Assembly (NCBI RefSeq): GCF_025380365.1
Contig: NZ_JAOCQF010000005.1
Coordinates: 1 to 64,000 of the forward strand
DNA length: 64,000 nt
Source of the DNA: Albidovulum sediminis
GTDB taxonomy: Bacteria; Pseudomonadota; Alphaproteobacteria; Rhodobacterales; Rhodobacteraceae
Direction of reading: 5' to 3'
The notes under the pieces are model-generated. The model saw only the letters and a program-made list of their open reading frames with translations, was not told where the DNA came from and searched no databases. A program made the translations under genes and the position numbers. Below are positions 26,020 through 34,783 of this stretch, one piece after another; the stretch's first letter is position 1, and every line of letters begins with the position of its first letter.

Positions 26020-27519
26020 TTATTCCTGTGTCGCCCGTCGACCGTGCCGAAGCCGCCGGATTTCGCTGACGACCGCAAGACCGATGATCAGGCCAGCACA
26101 GAGCAGCAGGCCCAGGCTGAGGGGGTTCTCGAAGAACACCCGGTGCTCGCCATTGGTCAAGAGCAGAGACCGGCGATAGTTCGCCTCGATCATGTAGCCC
26201 AACACGACCCCGAGGATCAGCGGCAGGACCGGAAACTTCAGCAGTTTCATGCCGTAGCCCAGAACCCCGGACAGCAGCACGACCCAGAAGTCGAAGAGGC
26301 TTTGATTGATCGAATAGACCCCGGACAGCACGATCATGAAAATGCTCGCGGTTAGGTAGGGCTTGGGCCGGTTCACCAGCCAGACCGCAGGCCCCAGCAG
26401 CAGAAGGCCGAAGATAAGCATGAACATGTTCGACAGGAACAGGCCGCCGAAGAGGCCGTAGACCAGATCCGGGCGTGTGCTGAGCAGCATGGGCCCCGGC
26501 TGGATGCCATGGATCAGAAGCCCGCCCAGAAGGACCGCCATCGAATTCGACCCCGGGATCCCGAAGGTCAATGTCGGGATCAACGCCGACGAGGTCACGG
26601 CGTTGTTCGCTGCCTCGGGCGCGACGACACCCTCCTCGGCCCCATGGCCGAACTGTTCGGGCGTCTTCGACCAGCGCTTGGCCTCGTTGTAGGACAGGAA
26701 GGCCGCGACGGTGCCCCCGGCCCCGGGGATAGGACCTTCGATGATGCCGACGCCCGTGCCGATGCCCAGGGCGCCGCGCAGGGCCCACAGCTTCTTCACG
26801 CCGGGCAGCTTCACACGGGCCACGGACTTCGTGATGCCCTCTTCATCATCGCCTTCGGCCATCTTGGACATCAGTTCTGCCACGGCAAAGACGCCCAGCA
26901 TGACAAAGATATACTCGATGCCGCCCAGCAGTTCCGCCCCGCCGAAGGTGAATCGGGTCACCCCGGACAGGGGATCGGTGCCGATCGTCGAGATCATCAA
27001 GCCGATGATCCCCATGATCAGGCCCTTGACCAGCGATCCCTCGGACAGAGCGGCGATGACGCTGAGCCCCATGATCGCCAGTGCAAAATAGGCTGGCGGC
27101 GTGAAGTAGAGTGCAAGCGCCGACAGGGGCGCGGTCAGCAGCACAAGGCAGATCAGGCCGACCAGCCCGGCAATCGTCCCCGCGACCAGCGACAGGCCAA
27201 GCGCCTCGCCGCCCCGTCCCTGTTGATGCATGGCATAGCCGTCGATGACGGTCGCGGCGGCTGCGTTGGTGCCGGGCGTTCGGATCAGGATGGCCGGGAT
27301 CGACCCGCCGTATTCCGCCCCGATATAGATGCCGGTCAGCATGACGATGGCGGCCAGCGGGGTCATGTCGAAGGTGAATGGCAGCAGCAGGGCCATCGCG
27401 ATCGAGGGCGAAAGCCCCGGCAGGGCGCCACCGAGGATGCCCCACAGAACACCACCCGCAGCGGCCAACAGGACCGAGGGCGTCGTAACCGCGGTCAGCG
27501 CATAAGAGATACCGTCCAT
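26020..27519 (-). CDS. tctA: Tripartite tricarboxylate transporter, large permease TctA
   Basis: A 499-residue inner-membrane protein with about twelve hydrophobic segments. Family signatures: GILGGALPGLSPSIAMALLLPFT near the N-terminus, GGSIPAILIRTPGTNAAAATVIDGYAM, and a second GIIEGPIPGAGGTVAAFLSYNEAKRWS with LTFGIPGSNSMAVLLGGLLIHGIQPGP. It is the ion-coupled channel subunit of the TTT family, driven by TctC-bound substrate. It lies between tctB and the second PrpD gene, all on the minus strand. Confidence 0.93.
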   Translation of the reverse strand: MDGISYALTAVTTPSVLLAAAGGVLWGILGGALPGLSPSIAMALLLPFTFDMTPLAAIVMLTGIYIGAEYGGSIPAILIRTPGTNAAAATVIDGYAMHQQGRGGEALGLSLVAGTIAGLVGLICLVLLTAPLSALALYFTPPAYFALAIMGLSVIAALSEGSLVKGLIMGIIGLMISTIGTDPLSGVTRFTFGGAELLGGIEYIFVMLGVFAVAELMSKMAEGDDEEGITKSVARVKLPGVKKLWALRGALGIGTGVGIIEGPIPGAGGTVAAFLSYNEAKRWSKTPEQFGHGAEEGVVAPEAANNAVTSSALIPTLTFGIPGSNSMAVLLGGLLIHGIQPGPMLLSTRPDLVYGLFGGLFLSNMFMLIFGLLLLGPAVWLVNRPKPYLTASIFMIVLSGVYSINQSLFDFWVVLLSGVLGYGMKLLKFPVLPLILGVVLGYMIEANYRRSLLLTNGEHRVFFENPLSLGLLLCAGLIIGLAVVSEIRRLRHGRRATQE

Positions 27520-27552
27520 CTTCGTCTCCGGTCTGGCGGTGGAAGGGGCTGC

Positions 27553-28053
27553 TTAGTTCACGAGACCGGGCCAAAACCCGGCGGGCAGCGGAATTTGCAG
27601 AAGTTTCACGAAGATCAGGTAGAAACAGAGCCCACCGCAAACCGCGAACAGCAGCGTGGCCAGCGATGGCCGAAGCCCGGCATAGGTCGCGACCGCGCCC
27701 AGCATCAGTCCGCCCGCCACCATGTATCCAAGGTAGGGCAGCAGCAGCACATAGGCGATACCGATGGCGATCAGGCCAAAGGCACGCAGGTGCCCCCGCC
27801 AGGCAGAGGATGCGTCTTGGGCCTCTTCCTGGACAGGAGCCTTGTCGCGGGCCGGAACGATGTAGCTTTCGAACAGCGTCTGGCCCGCAAGGATCAGGGA
27901 AAGCACACCAAGGGCGACACCAAGCACCTTCGGAAACCCGTCGGCGCCGACGGCGCCTGCCAGACGGCTTTCCGATATGGAGTCGGCGGAGATCCAGTAT
28001 CCCACCGCCAGAGCGAACAAAGCCGCAGATACGACCAGCGTCACGTTGCGCAT
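27553..28053 (-). CDS. tctB: Tripartite tricarboxylate transporter, small permease TctB
   Basis: A 166-residue membrane protein with four hydrophobic segments (RNVTLVVSAALFALAVGYW, VLGVALGVLSLILAGQTLF, a central pair, then LLFAVCGGLCFYLIFVKLL) ending PAGFWPGLVN. This is the typical size and tail of TctB subunits. The ATG at 28053 follows GGGAGG by six bases; an upstream ATG at 28077 overlaps tctC and is rejected. Confidence 0.9.
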   Translation of the reverse strand: MRNVTLVVSAALFALAVGYWISADSISESRLAGAVGADGFPKVLGVALGVLSLILAGQTLFESYIVPARDKAPVQEEAQDASSAWRGHLRAFGLIAIGIAYVLLLPYLGYMVAGGLMLGAVATYAGLRPSLATLLFAVCGGLCFYLIFVKLLQIPLPAGFWPGLVN

Positions 28054-28073
28054 GTGTGCCTCCCCTGCCTGAT

Positions 28074-29036
28074 TCACTTGATGTCGAATTTCTCGAAGAA
28101 CGCCTTCAGAGATGTCACGAATTCATCGCGGGCGACCCGAGCTTCGGCTTGTGTCATGTAGGCGTTTTCCAGTCCTTCGGCTTCGTACCATTTGCGGAAT
28201 TCGGGGTCCTCCATCAGCTTGGCGACGCCGTCTTCCCAGGCGGCAATCACCTCGGGCGGCAGGTCCTTCGCGCCCACGAGGCCGCGGAACTTGGACACGA
28301 CGAGATCAATACCCTGCTCGCGTGCGGTCGGAACATCGCCGATGCCGGGCACACGATTTTCGGTGTAGGTTGCCAGGATCCGGACGGCTTTGGCGTCGAG
28401 CTGACCGCGAAGTTCGGCAATCTCGCTGACGCCGACCTGCGCTGTGCCGTTCAGGACGCTGAGGACCGCATCGCCGCCGCCATCATGGGTCAGGACGACC
28501 ATCGACGTACCGGTGACGGCCTGGAATTCCTCCATCACCTGACGGTCCAGCGAACCCGGGGTCGAAACCGCGACCACGACGCCGCCGGGATTGGCCTTGG
28601 CCGCGTCGACCACGTCATTCAACGTGTTGTAGGGGCTGTCGGCCAGCACATAGACGGTCTGCGGATCGTTGAAGAAGTTCACCACCGGATCCAGATCTTC
28701 ATACGTCACCGGAGGAGCGCTGAGCAGCGAGGTGATGATATGCGTCGGGGTCGCGCCATAGAAAACGCTGCCATCCTTGGCTCCGTTGACGACCTCGGCC
28801 ATCGCCGCGGCACCGCCGCTGCCCGTGACGTTCTCGACCACGAAATTGACGCCCATGATCGGCCCAAGATGCTTGCCGATCTCGCGCAGGAAGACGTCCA
28901 TCCCGCCGCCGGGGCTGGAATGCGTGATCAGGCGGACGGTCTCGACCGGATACTCGGCCAGCGCCGGTGTCGCCCCCGCCGTCATCGTCGCCAGTGCTGC
29001 GGCCCCCAACAGGGCGCGGATTCCGTAATGCTTCAT
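28074..29036 (-). CDS. tctC: Tripartite tricarboxylate transporter, periplasmic binding protein TctC
   Basis: A 320-residue secreted protein: signal peptide to about residue 27 (LGAAALATMTAGATPALA), then VRLITHSSPGGGMDVFLREIGKHLG, NVTGSGGAAAMAEV and a Bug-type domain. It binds a carboxylate and delivers it to TctAB. The ATG at 29036 sits behind GAGGGAGG. The operator-like inverted repeat at 29076-29094 lies about 40 bases upstream, so transcription of tctCBA probably starts here. Confidence 0.92.
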   Translation of the reverse strand: MKHYGIRALLGAAALATMTAGATPALAEYPVETVRLITHSSPGGGMDVFLREIGKHLGPIMGVNFVVENVTGSGGAAAMAEVVNGAKDGSVFYGATPTHIITSLLSAPPVTYEDLDPVVNFFNDPQTVYVLADSPYNTLNDVVDAAKANPGGVVVAVSTPGSLDRQVMEEFQAVTGTSMVVLTHDGGGDAVLSVLNGTAQVGVSEIAELRGQLDAKAVRILATYTENRVPGIGDVPTAREQGIDLVVSKFRGLVGAKDLPPEVIAAWEDGVAKLMEDPEFRKWYEAEGLENAYMTQAEARVARDEFVTSLKAFFEKFDIK

Positions 29037-29075
29037 TTTTTCCTCCCTCGGGCGCCTCCCAGCAACCCCTTGGCT

Positions 29076-29094
29076 ATTGTCGTCTGTCGACAAT
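29076..29094. promoter_or_regulatory. Probable GntR operator upstream of tctC
   Basis: Perfect inverted repeat ATTGTCG (29076-29082), five bases, CGACAAT (29088-29094). A second site with 15 of 19 matching bases is at 31047-31065 before the AbrB-type gene. FadR-class GntR regulators bind short palindromes of this kind, and one is encoded at 23784-24563. Confidence 0.6.
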
Positions 29095-29116
29095 TTAATG
29101 TTTGTTGATCCTTGTC

Positions 29117-29896
29117 CTATGTCAAGAACAATCCGCCGTTCACATGCAAGGATTGGCCGGTGATGTAGCTGCCGGCCGAACCGCAGAGTGTCATCACCAT
29201 TGCGGCGACGTCCTCCGGTCGCCCCTCCCGGCCCACAATGGGGCGGACCTCGCGGTCATGGATCCCGAACGATTCGCCGGACGTTGCCGAGCGCTTGCCG
29301 CCGATCTTGCCCGGCACCACGCAATTCGCCGTGACGCCCGATGCCGCAAACTCGACCGCCAGCGCGCGGGTGAAGCCCTCGATCCCGGCCTTGGCCGCAG
29401 CGACATGGGCGCGCTGGCTGGCCCCGGTATGGGCGCTGACGCCGCCGATGTTGACGATCCGGCCGTAGCCTTGTGCAACCATCGCCGGCAGGAAGGCCCT
29501 GCTCGTCAGGAAGGCCCCATCCAGAATAACCGAAAGCACGCTGCGCCACTCGTGCAAGCTCATTTCCGTCAGAGCCGCCTGCTGCCGGATCGCGGCATTG
29601 TTGACAAGGACATCAAGTCGGCCGAACCGGCCCAGCACATGGTCCCGCATCCGTTCGACATCGTCCTCTCTGGTGACATCGGCGAGATGGACTTCCGCCC
29701 TTGCCCCCAGTGCCCTCGCGGCACGGCAGACGTCCTCGGCTTCATCGGCAGAACTGCGGGCATTGATGACGATATCCGCACCGGCCTCGGCCAGTGCCAG
29801 GGCGATGGCGCGCCCGATCCGGCGCACCCCACCTGTCACCAAAGCGACCTGTCCCGTCAACGGGCGGCCGGGTAGCGCAGTCAGATCGGTGGGCAT
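29117..29896 (-). CDS. Short-chain dehydrogenase/reductase (SDR)
   Basis: A 259-residue classical SDR. Cofactor motif TGGVRRIG near residue 20, NNAAIRQ, a catalytic Ser in IVNIGGVSAHTG. The family YxxxK position reads HVAAAKAG, so the Tyr is replaced by Ala or is shifted (odd). The C-terminus ITGQSLHVNGG is normal. The ATG at 29896 follows AGGAG. It lies between tctC and the AbrB gene. Lack of a clear catalytic Tyr leaves activity uncertain; the substrate is unknown. Confidence 0.75.
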   Translation of the reverse strand: MPTDLTALPGRPLTGQVALVTGGVRRIGRAIALALAEAGADIVINARSSADEAEDVCRAARALGARAEVHLADVTREDDVERMRDHVLGRFGRLDVLVNNAAIRQQAALTEMSLHEWRSVLSVILDGAFLTSRAFLPAMVAQGYGRIVNIGGVSAHTGASQRAHVAAAKAGIEGFTRALAVEFAASGVTANCVVPGKIGGKRSATSGESFGIHDREVRPIVGREGRPEDVAAMVMTLCGSAGSYITGQSLHVNGGLFLT

Positions 29897-29947
29897 GTCT
29901 GTTCTCCTTGGTTGATCATGTCCGTCCTTCGTTTCCGCCATGGCCGG

Positions 29948-30982
29948 TCAGATGAGCCCGATGCGCCGGAAGAACCGGAAGAACTGCAATGCCCAAGCAT
30001 TGACCATGAGCGATCGGGTAAAGTGAAACGCGGTGATCAGCATGACGTCCAGGTGCAAGGCCGCAGCGGTCAAAGCCATTTCCGCCATCCCGCCGGGGGA
30101 TGAAACCAGGATCGTCGTGGAAAACCCCAGCGTCGTGAACCGGGTCAGCAACACGCCATATCCGGCAAGCAACAGCGCCATGACCAGCACCATTGCCACG
30201 CTCACGGCCAGAACCGGAAGGATCCTCTGCAACCTCTCACGCTCGAACCGGGCCCCGATCGAAATACCGATGAGATACTGCCCAAGGGCAAACGGCACGG
30301 CGGGCGTCTTGCCCTCGACCAGCCCCGATCCGGACAGGACGGCCGCCGTCAGCAGGCCGCCGATCATCCATGGGTTGTTCGCGCCGCTGCGCCGGACCAG
30401 TTGCACGGCGACCAGTCCAAGGGCCAGAACCCCCAGATAGAGCCTGATCGGCAGGACCTCCAGGCTTGCCAGAACGGAAAGCCCGCCATCCACGCCGAAG
30501 TTCCGCAAGAGCAGCGGCAGGATCGTCACCAGCATAGCCACTCGCACCGCCTGCGACAGGGCGACCACCTCGGACCGCGCCCCTTCCGAAGCGCCGACGC
30601 GGGCCATCTCCGAAAGGCCTCCCGGTGTCAGCGAGAAGAAGGCTGTCGCAACGTCCTGCCCGGTCAGGCGCGCGAAGGGTCGGGTCAGAACAGCCGTCAC
30701 AAGGATCGCGACCAGCGCCGTCAGCACCATCAGCGGCGCCCAGGCAAGGAGAAGTCCAGCCGCGCCCGGCGTCAGCGTCAGACCGATGGCCGACCCGACA
30801 AACAGCTGGCCGATTTTGCGGCCGGGCTGCATCTTGGGCATTTTCAGGCCGGCGATCGAGGCGAAGGCCGTCACCAGCATCGGCGCCAGCACCCATGCGA
30901 GCGGCAGCCCCAGGTGCGACGCGCACCACCCGGCCAGCAGCGCCACAGCAAGAACCGAAAGGGAAGGCAGAGAAGCCCGCAT
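29948..30982 (-). CDS. AbrB-family putative membrane transporter (COG3180)
   Basis: A 344-residue membrane protein with two homologous halves: GLPLAWVLAPMLVTAFASIAGLKMP, FFSLTPGGLSEMARVGAS early and LVSSPGGMAEMALTAAALHLDV late, each the family's PGG-(L/M)-(S/A)-EM motif. This family, misnamed 'ammonia monooxygenase', has an unproven transport role and often sits beside tricarboxylate transporters. The start at 30982 (MRASLPSLSV) gives one hydrophobic first helix; longer ATG starts upstream would overlap the operator at 31047-31065. Confidence 0.8.
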   Translation of the reverse strand: MRASLPSLSVLAVALLAGWCASHLGLPLAWVLAPMLVTAFASIAGLKMPKMQPGRKIGQLFVGSAIGLTLTPGAAGLLLAWAPLMVLTALVAILVTAVLTRPFARLTGQDVATAFFSLTPGGLSEMARVGASEGARSEVVALSQAVRVAMLVTILPLLLRNFGVDGGLSVLASLEVLPIRLYLGVLALGLVAVQLVRRSGANNPWMIGGLLTAAVLSGSGLVEGKTPAVPFALGQYLIGISIGARFERERLQRILPVLAVSVAMVLVMALLLAGYGVLLTRFTTLGFSTTILVSSPGGMAEMALTAAALHLDVMLITAFHFTRSLMVNAWALQFFRFFRRIGLI

Positions 30983-31046
30983 ACAAGTCCATCGCAGAAT
31001 GAGCCCTTCTCCAGCTAAAACCGGCCCCCGGCAAAAGCAATTCATT

Positions 31047-31065
31047 TCTGCCGACTGTCGACAAT
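31047..31065. promoter_or_regulatory. Second probable GntR operator, upstream of the AbrB gene
   Basis: The right half (GTCGACAAT) is identical to the site at 29076-29094; the left half reads TGCCGAC, so 15 of 19 bases match. It lies between the AbrB-type gene and the end of the LysR gene, about 65-80 bases before the chosen ATG. Confidence 0.5.
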
Positions 31066-31086
31066 TCTTTCGGCCAAGCGCCCCTT

Positions 31087-31989
31087 TCACAAAGCTGCGG
31101 CCGCAGCGCGGTAGCGGACGGACAGCCAGTCCAGAAACACCCGAAGCCGGGGCGAAAGCTGGTGTGTGCGCAGATAAAGCGCATGGATCGGCAGCGGCGA
31201 GGGCGGGTGGCCGGGAAGGACCTCGACCAGCTTGCCGCCCACCACCTCGGCCTCGACGCGGTAGCGCGGAACCTGGATCAATCCCAACCCCGCACAGGCC
31301 GCCGCCACATTGGTGTCTGCCCCGGTGACCGTGATGCAGGTCGGCAAGGTCAGCGCCCGCCCGCCCGCTGCCCCGGTAAAGGACAAGGGCACGACAGCCG
31401 CACTGTCCGGGGACAAAAGGCCCACCATCCGATGCCTTTGCGACAAGTCTTCGACCCGCGCGGGCGTCCCGAAGCGCGCCAGATAGGCGGGGCTTGCGAA
31501 GGTGCCGCGACGCAGCTCCGCAAGCTTCCGGCTGATCAGCGCCGAATCCGCCAGCTGCCCGGCCCGCACGATGCAGTCATATCCCTCGCGCAAGAGATCC
31601 AGCGGCTCATGCCTTTCGGTGATGTGCAACTGAAGCTCGGGATAGCGGTCAAGAAACTCCGAAAGGCCCGGGATCAGGAAATGCCGGGCTTCCGTTCCGT
31701 GCAGGTCAACCCGCAACCGGCCCGACGGTGTCCTGCCGCTGAAACCGGCCTCCGCATCCTCCAGGTCCGACAGGATCTGGACGCAGCGATTGTAATAGGC
31801 CTCTCCATCCAGGGTGGGGCGCACGACCCGGGTGGTGCGTTCCAGCAGGCGCACTCCCAGGCGTTTCTCCAGATCGCGCACCGCATCGGTCGCGGTCGAC
31901 CGTGGCAGGCCCAGGTCCCCGGCCGCCAGAGTGAAGCTGCATCTTTCCGTCACGCGGGCGAAAACCCGCATAGCCTCGAAACGGTCCAT
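31087..31989 (-). CDS. LysR-family regulator, divergent to an SDR gene
   Basis: A 300-residue LysR protein of the AaeR/PecT-like branch: start MDRFEAMRVFARV, helix-turn-helix in SFTLAAGDLGLPRSTATDAVRDLE, then LERTTRVVRPTLDGEAYY. The effector domain follows. The ATG at 31989 matches this branch; upstream in-frame codons would run into the promoter region. The 112-base gap to the divergent SDR at 32102 probably holds the shared promoter. Such LysR/SDR pairs are usually one regulator and one target. Confidence 0.87.
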   Translation of the reverse strand: MDRFEAMRVFARVTERCSFTLAAGDLGLPRSTATDAVRDLEKRLGVRLLERTTRVVRPTLDGEAYYNRCVQILSDLEDAEAGFSGRTPSGRLRVDLHGTEARHFLIPGLSEFLDRYPELQLHITERHEPLDLLREGYDCIVRAGQLADSALISRKLAELRRGTFASPAYLARFGTPARVEDLSQRHRMVGLLSPDSAAVVPLSFTGAAGGRALTLPTCITVTGADTNVAAACAGLGLIQVPRYRVEAEVVGGKLVEVLPGHPPSPLPIHALYLRTHQLSPRLRVFLDWLSVRYRAAAAAL

Positions 31990-32101
31990 TATTCGCCTTT
32001 TCCGGTCAATGCTGCCGAAAGTTGCCAGATTATCTGGGTCACGAAAAGTGCCATCTGGTCCGTATTGGCTGTTGTCGCCAGATCGAAGGGATCGGGAAGA
32101 A

Positions 32102-32830
32102 ATGAAAAGGGTTGCCCTTGTCACGGGAGCGTCGCGCGGGATCGGTGCGGCCATCTCTGAGCGTCTGGGCCAGGATGGCTTCACCGTCATCGTGACCTAT
32201 TCCGGCAGTGCCGCCGCCGCGCAGGCGCTGGCCGCGAAGATCGAGGCCGCAGGCGGAACCGCCCGCTCGGTGCAGGCGGATGTGGCGGACGCAGCCGCTG
32301 TGGCGCGGCTGTTCGACACGGCGGAAGCGGCCTTTGGCGGCGTCGACGTGCTGGTGAACAGCGCCGGGATCATGAAGCTGTCGCCGCTGGCCGACACGGA
32401 CGACGGGCTGGTCGACAGCCTGATCGACGTGAACCTGAAAGGTACGGTCCACACCCTGCGCGAGGCGGCGAAACGCCTTCGCAACGGCGGGCGGATCGTC
32501 AATCTCTCGACCTCGGTCGTCGGGCTGAAACTGGAAACCTACGGCATCTATGCGGCGACCAAGGCGGCGGTCGAAACCCTGACCGGCATCCTGTCGAAGG
32601 AACTCCGGGGCCGCAACATCACCGTCAACGCCGTGGCTCCCGGTCCGACGGCGACGGCACTGTTCCTGGATGGCAAGTCGCCCGAGTTGATCGAACGCAT
32701 GGCGAAGATGAACCCGCTGGAGCGCCTTGGCACGCCAGAGGACATCGCGGCGGCGGTCTCGTTCCTGGTCGGTCCTGACGGCGGCTGGATCAACGGCCAG
32801 GTGTTGCGCGCGAATGGCGGCATGGTCTGA
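32102..32830 (+). CDS. Short-chain dehydrogenase/reductase
   Basis: A 242-residue SDR: TGASRGIGAAIS, DVADAAAV, NSAGIMKLSPL, catalytic Ser in IVNLSTSVVGLKL, Tyr-x3-Lys in YGIYAATKAAVE, and INGQVLRANGGMV. It is a complete and probably active NAD(P)H oxidoreductase; the 'GR-type' motif after the first strand suits NADPH. It is divergent from the LysR gene. The substrate cannot be told. The ATG at 32102 follows GGGAAG. Confidence 0.88.
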   Translation: MKRVALVTGASRGIGAAISERLGQDGFTVIVTYSGSAAAAQALAAKIEAAGGTARSVQADVADAAAVARLFDTAEAAFGGVDVLVNSAGIMKLSPLADTDDGLVDSLIDVNLKGTVHTLREAAKRLRNGGRIVNLSTSVVGLKLETYGIYAATKAAVETLTGILSKELRGRNITVNAVAPGPTATALFLDGKSPELIERMAKMNPLERLGTPEDIAAAVSFLVGPDGGWINGQVLRANGGMV

Positions 32831-32947
32831 ACGCGCGGGACGGAATCGGACCGGACTGTTCAGCAGCGCTGACCAGCCCAAGGTCTTGGGAGCCCGCGCC
32901 GCGGGACCGCGTCTCCATCGACAGGCTCAAGCCATCAAGGGCAGATG

Positions 32948-32969
32948 GCATGGTGTTCCAACACCATGC
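32948..32969. promoter_or_regulatory. Near-perfect inverted repeat upstream of the MttB gene
   Basis: Arms GCATGGTGTT (32948-32957) and AACACCATGC (32960-32969) around CC. The 297-base gap 32831-33127 has no gene; this is its clearest structure. It could be an operator for the amine operon, about 160 bases before the ATG, or a hairpin ending the SDR transcript. There is no T-run, so an operator is preferred. Confidence 0.45.
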
Positions 32970-33127
32970 ACGCCCGCCGGGCATCGGATGAAACTGCCAT
33001 TCGCCCCGGAATTGATAAGTGCAGCTTACGCACCGGGTCACTTTTTCCCAAGTTGTCCGCTTGTCGGGAGACCTCTAGCAATTCTCTCGTAAGTCCAAAT
33101 GCGGCCATACGGGAGCTACTAGCGACA

Positions 33128-34675
33128 ATGACCGGCACAGCTGTCTCTCGACGTGAAACCCGACGCGGCCGTCGCGGCGCGCAAGACTGGGTTGCAACAT
33201 CGCCCCAGATCAGCAGCCAAATCCCCGAACGGCAGATTCCGGTCTACGACCTGATCTCGAATGACGGGGTCGAGTTGATCCACGAAGCCTCGATGCGGTT
33301 GCTGGAAGAGCAAGGCATCGAGTTCCGTGACCCCGTGGCGCTAGACACCTGGCGGCAGGCGGGTGCCGAGGTGGATCTGGCCACGTCGAACGTGAAGATC
33401 GACCGCAACCTCTTGCTGGAACTCATCGCGCGGGCCCCGTCAGACTATGTCCACAACGCCCGCAACCCGGAACGCTCGGTCAGGATCGGCGGCAGGTCGA
33501 TGGGCTTTGCCCCGATCTACGGCTCGCCCTATGTCCGCGACCTGGAGGGGCAAAGACGGTATGCCCGGCTGGAGGACTTCGAGAACTTCGTCCGCCTCGC
33601 CTACATGGCGCCCTCGCTGAACATCTCGGGCGGGACGGTCTGCGAGCCGACGGACGTTCCGGTGGCCAAGCGCCATCTCGACATGCTTTACGGCCATATC
33701 CGCCTGTCCGACAAGCCGTTCATGGGCGGCGTCACCCATGCCTCCCGCGCCGAGGATTGCCTGGAGATGTGCCGCATCCTGTTCGGCGCGGATTTCGTGC
33801 AGGACAACACGGTCATGACCTCGCTGACCAACTGCAACTCGCCCCTCGTCTGGGACGAGACGATGCTGTCGGTGATCCGGGTCTATGCGGCCTCGAAACA
33901 GGCCTGCATCATCAGCCCGTTCATCATGCAGGGGGCGAACACCCCGATCACCACTGCCGGGGCGTTTTCGCAACTGAATGCCGAGGCGCTGGCCGGGGTC
34001 GCCTATGCCCAGCTTGTCCGCGCCGGGGCGCCGGTGATCTACGGCGCAACGCTCTCGACCGTTTCGATGAAAAGCGGGGCGCCGATGTATGGCACCTCGG
34101 AAACGCAGGTGCTGACCTTCCTGACCGGGCAGATGGCGCGACGCTACAAGCTGCCGATGCGGACGGGCGGGATGCGGCACGGCGCCAAGGCGCTGGACGT
34201 GCAGGCCGGGTTCGAATCCCTCCAGACCATGCTTCCCGCCATCCTTGCGGGGGGCAACTTCTTCCTGAATTCGGCAGGTTGGATGGAAAGCGGGCTCTCC
34301 GCATCGTTCGCCAAGTTCATGCTGGATGTCGAGCAGCTGTCTATCCTGCAACGCCTGACGCAGGGGATTTCGCTGACGCCGGCGGATTTCGCGGCGGATG
34401 CCATCGCCGAGGTGGGGCCGGGCGGCCACTTCCTTGGCTGCCAGCACACGATAGACCGCTACCAGACCGCCTTCTTCGTGCCGCGCACCTCGGACGTGAA
34501 CACCTACGAGCAATGGCACGAGGAAGGCGCCAAGGATTCCGCCGTTCTGGCGACCGAGCTTGCGGCAAGGTCCCTGGCCGAATACGCCCCGCCGCCGCTG
34601 GACGAAGCGAAAGACGAGGCGCTGCGGGACTTCATGCGCAGGCGCAAATCTGAATTGCCCGACGGGATCGAATAG
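33128..34675 (+). CDS. Trimethylamine methyltransferase family protein (MttB-like, non-pyrrolysine)
   Basis: A 515-residue MttB-superfamily protein: VYDLISNDGVELIHEASMRLLEEQGIEF, IGGRSMGFAPIYGSPYV, EDFENFVRLAYMAPSLNISGGT, SGAPMYGTSETQVLTFLTGQMARRYKLP and TYEQWHEEGAKD. No in-frame amber codon occurs, so it is a non-Pyl homologue; such proteins demethylate glycine betaine or related amines, giving the methyl group to a corrinoid protein. No corrinoid protein gene is in this window. The ATG at 33128 gives the family length. It starts the betaine-type cluster. Confidence 0.87.
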   Translation: MTGTAVSRRETRRGRRGAQDWVATSPQISSQIPERQIPVYDLISNDGVELIHEASMRLLEEQGIEFRDPVALDTWRQAGAEVDLATSNVKIDRNLLLELIARAPSDYVHNARNPERSVRIGGRSMGFAPIYGSPYVRDLEGQRRYARLEDFENFVRLAYMAPSLNISGGTVCEPTDVPVAKRHLDMLYGHIRLSDKPFMGGVTHASRAEDCLEMCRILFGADFVQDNTVMTSLTNCNSPLVWDETMLSVIRVYAASKQACIISPFIMQGANTPITTAGAFSQLNAEALAGVAYAQLVRAGAPVIYGATLSTVSMKSGAPMYGTSETQVLTFLTGQMARRYKLPMRTGGMRHGAKALDVQAGFESLQTMLPAILAGGNFFLNSAGWMESGLSASFAKFMLDVEQLSILQRLTQGISLTPADFAADAIAEVGPGGHFLGCQHTIDRYQTAFFVPRTSDVNTYEQWHEEGAKDSAVLATELAARSLAEYAPPPLDEAKDEALRDFMRRRKSELPDGIE

Positions 34676-34783
34676 GCCCGTCCGCAACGCCCCAGCAGGG
34701 GGCAATCGAACGAAAGTACTCGCCGGGTCGCATCCAGGCGGGGCCAACAAGAAAGACAAGCCAACCATCAGGGAGTAAACACG

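Noticed and set aside
26509-28161. Plus-strand open frame of 550 codons opposite tctA/tctB
   Set aside because: Asp/Gln/Arg-rich low-complexity product with no motif; the opposite strand encodes clear TctA and TctB.
29037-29116. Riboswitch or attenuator upstream of tctC
   Set aside because: Only the short operator-like inverted repeat is present; no larger conserved RNA fold is visible.
32831-33127. Small gene in the gap before the MttB gene
   Set aside because: The open frame continues upstream of 33128, but the codons there lack homology to the MttB family and no ribosome site precedes any start.
33128-34675. Pyrrolysine-containing MttB
   Set aside because: No in-frame TAG occurs in the gene and no pylTSBCD-like gene was seen; it is a non-pyrrolysine homologue.
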